The position numbers and the translations under genes are program-made. Shown here one piece after another: positions 5,301 through 6,977 of a stretch of 6,977 nt of DNA. Origin of the DNA: Candidatus Paracaedibacteraceae bacterium UBA6184 (GTDB lineage Bacteria > Pseudomonadota > Alphaproteobacteria > UBA6184). The notes under the pieces were generated by a model, which saw nothing but the letters and a program-made list of their open reading frames with translations, had not been told where the DNA came from and did not search any database. The DNA lies in assembly GCA_002422845.1 (NCBI GenBank), contig DITM01000070.1:1-6977 (forward strand), written 5' to 3'. The first letter of the stretch is position 1. Each line of letters opens with the position of its first letter.

Positions 5301-6788
5301 TTAATATACAACGCTGACTTTTGCAAATATTTCATAGTCAGATTCGCCATTTTTATAGGACAAGATATGGCGCGCGCCCTCAAGCGTCTTGCTATTGTGG
5401 TAGGCAAAGCCCGCCTCCACACATACAGATCCCCAAGGGGTGATCGAGGCTTTAAGGTCGCCCCCAACACCCTCTTGACTGATCAGAACGGTCGCCTGTA
5501 CATCAAGGTTTAACACGCTTGGGAATCGCAACATGACGCCGGTAGATCCCTCTACCGTTTTTTCGCCAATGAACTGAAATTCAAAACATACAGGAATCGC
5601 AAATGTAGGAGAAATGCGGTAGCCCGTTGTAACGTGATATGAAAGTCCATTTGAATTTAGGTATGGGACAACATCGGGGATTCGAAAGCCATACCATTCA
5701 TATGCCCGGTAAAATTGGGTTCCTTGATCATAGTATTCCCAATTAGAGTGTCGGAGTGTTTTATAAAAACTGCCGCTTAATAAAATACTGAGCGTCGAAA
5801 GCGCCGCAATTTTAGCGCTGGATAATTCAATGTTTTGCGCCGCATAAGCGTGCTCTAACAACACTAAGTTTGTATCTTGTTCTGATGGCTGGTTCGTGCG
5901 GGAGTCTTTTTGCAAGGTGGTAATCAACCCCAACACTGGAACAAACCAGCGCGCTCTTAAATAATGAGCGGCATCCATATAGTGCGCCTCTTCCCAATAT
6001 GATTTATGCTGCAATTCGCGAGCATGATCAGATTGATCGTTATATCCGGCCGCCAATCGAACAACTTCCCATCGGGGGTTGAATACGCTTGCTGTTAACG
6101 AAGGTTTGTCGTCGGTATATTTTTGAGCGGCCAATTCTTTTGTCGCATCAAGTTTGGCGCTATCATACTGTTCCGAAGCTTTTTCACTTGTAAACAGCTT
6201 ATCCTTGTTAGACAAAACTACGGGTGCGTATCGTTTCAAGCTGAGCGCACGACTGAAGGAATCTTCTTTCCATGCACGAAAAGGAGCTGACCATAGACCC
6301 CAAATGGAATTACCGTGATAGATGCTTTTTTCTGTGCCAACCCCCAAGTCCCAAAATTCGGGCTGCAAACCAGTGGCCGCCATTCGCGATGCGGTCGCCC
6401 AATGATAGCGCGTCATGTCATTGATTAAATGAACGGGGAGCGTGGCATAATAATATACATTCGCCAACACAAATCGGGATAAAAATTTATCTGGCTTAAA
6501 CGCCTTATCCAAACGATCGAATCCAAAACTGATAACATCGCTGATATCGTTCGTTAACGAAGCGGCGACGCCACCTGAATAACTAAAGTTTCCAGGAAGG
6601 GGGAAATATCCCGAATGAAGTCCAAGTTTGCGACTGGTTAATAACGGCGGAATATCTGCATTTTTTCCAGCATCGGGAATGCGAGGCTTGCCCATGCCTG
6701 CGGTGTCTACAAAAGTAGGGTCGGAAACTTCTTCGGCACATAGCGCAGAAACCGTTAAGCATAGCGCAAATAGAGCTCGTTGTAACAT
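5301..6788 (-). CDS. Unrecognised exported protein, probably outer membrane with a C-terminal beta-barrel-like region
   Basis: I do not recognise this 495-residue protein. It begins with a Sec signal peptide (MLQRALFALCLTVSALCA, 1-18) with likely signal peptidase I cleavage before EEV. The cysteine context does not fit a lipobox. A Pro/Gly-rich stretch follows (24-66), then a mostly helical, aromatic-rich middle (80-365). That middle contains INDMTRYHWATASRM (122-136), a charged Lys/Asp/Glu segment (195-230), ARELQHKSYWEEAHYMDAAH in two turns (256-275) and a hydrophobic helix (322-341). The last 115 residues alternate in beta-barrel fashion (strands near 383-397, 414-435, 453-463, 484-495) and the chain ends in VSVVY with a terminal aromatic, as in many outer-membrane barrels. 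The ATG has AGGG at 6797-6800, 8 nt upstream. It is the first gene of the four-gene minus block and the repeat arm lies behind its promoter region. Function unknown. Confidence 0.75.
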   Translation of the reverse strand: MLQRALFALCLTVSALCAEEVSDPTFVDTAGMGKPRIPDAGKNADIPPLLTSRKLGLHSGYFPLPGNFSYSGGVAASLTNDISDVISFGFDRLDKAFKPDKFLSRFVLANVYYYATLPVHLINDMTRYHWATASRMAATGLQPEFWDLGVGTEKSIYHGNSIWGLWSAPFRAWKEDSFSRALSLKRYAPVVLSNKDKLFTSEKASEQYDSAKLDATKELAAQKYTDDKPSLTASVFNPRWEVVRLAAGYNDQSDHARELQHKSYWEEAHYMDAAHYLRARWFVPVLGLITTLQKDSRTNQPSEQDTNLVLLEHAYAAQNIELSSAKIAALSTLSILLSGSFYKTLRHSNWEYYDQGTQFYRAYEWYGFRIPDVVPYLNSNGLSYHVTTGYRISPTFAIPVCFEFQFIGEKTVEGSTGVMLRFPSVLNLDVQATVLISQEGVGGDLKASITPWGSVCVEAGFAYHNSKTLEGARHILSYKNGESDYEIFAKVSVVY

Positions 6789-6796
6789 GGTGATAT

Positions 6797-6845
6797 CCCT
6801 AGATATTTTGATAGTATCATATGTAATTTTAACAAAAAAAGAAAG
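6797..6845 (-). promoter_or_regulatory. Upstream region of the minus-strand gene block: ribosome site and weak promoter candidate
   Basis: Read on the minus strand, AGGG (6797-6800) is the ribosome binding site for the gene starting at 6788. TATGAT (6816-6821) is a good -10 match but has only a poor T-rich -35 at the right distance. TTGTTA followed 16 nt later by TATCAA is an alternative. The stretch is AT-rich and separates the start codon from the repeat arm. Any promoter for the four-gene block should lie here or in the repeat. Confidence 0.3.
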
Positions 6846-6866
6846 GGATGATTGTGAGGCGGATGG

Positions 6867-6977
6867 GCAGCGTGTTGTTGCGTCCGATAGGTTGATGTGA
6901 TGTGAGACATGTTATTAAGAAACATGAGGGGAATTTTGACCCATTACGGGCTCAGGAGGGGTAAGGTTTGAAAATGA
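6867..6977 (-). repeat. Right arm of the 111-bp inverted repeat, reaching the window edge
   Basis: This is the inverted copy of 230-340 (position x pairs with 7207 minus x), with 108 of 111 matches and differences at 6920, 6933 and 6946. The hairpins are preserved: CATGTT/AACATG at 6908-6913 and 6921-6926, and TGA-CCC/GGG-TCA at 6937-6942 and 6948-6954 with C6951 bulged. The inner edge at 6867 is sharp. The outer edge is unknown because the sequence ends inside the repeat. On the plus strand AGGAGG is followed 14 nt later by the terminal ATG, but the equivalent ATG in the other copy stops after four codons, so this is not taken as a gene start. Confidence 0.95.

Noticed and set aside
230..6977. 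Repeats as terminal inverted repeats of a transposon or integrative element
   Set aside because: The enclosed genes are ordinary chromosomal functions in mixed directions. There is no transposase, integrase or passenger-type cargo, and target-site duplication cannot be tested because the right outer edge is missing.

Overview
The window looks like chromosomal DNA from an AT-leaning alphaproteobacterium. The best lineage marker is the divergent pair of a short protein with an N-terminal Cys/His cluster and a C-terminal J domain next to bolA, a pairing I know from alphaproteobacteria. The AT-leaning composition together with a type IV pilus-type secretin would fit a protist-associated order such as Holosporales, but that placement is inference.

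Layout. Positions 1-229 hold no gene I can support, only a possible terminator (44-72) for something off the left edge. A 111-bp repeat arm lies at 230-340, directly downstream of the J-domain gene (minus strand, 347-868). bolA diverges from it (plus, 906-1196) and is followed 66 bp later by a lipoprotein secretin of the MshL/PilQ type (plus, 1263-2864). A 231-bp spacer separates the secretin from a convergent block of four minus-strand genes. In transcription order these are an unrecognised exported, probably outer-membrane protein (6788-5301), xseB (exonuclease VII small subunit), rsmE (16S rRNA m3U1498 methyltransferase) and a ketopantoate reductase family gene (panE-like, 4265-3096). xseB and rsmE are 3 bp apart, the other gaps are 26 and 67 bp, and I see no clear terminator inside the block, so it may be one operon. 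The second repeat arm, in inverted orientation, sits just upstream of this block and runs to the last base.

The two arms (230-340 and 6867-6977) match at 108 of 111 positions with no gaps. All three substitutions fall outside the stems of two potential hairpins inside the repeat. The pair encloses about 6.5 kb of mostly housekeeping genes with no transposase or recombinase. This is the least explained structure here: probably a dispersed structured element, and possibly a substrate for inversion. The second item worth attention is the 495-residue exported protein. The genes form no single pathway: they cover chaperone function, iron-sulfur/stress physiology (BolA), secretion or pilus export, DNA repair, rRNA modification and pantothenate synthesis.
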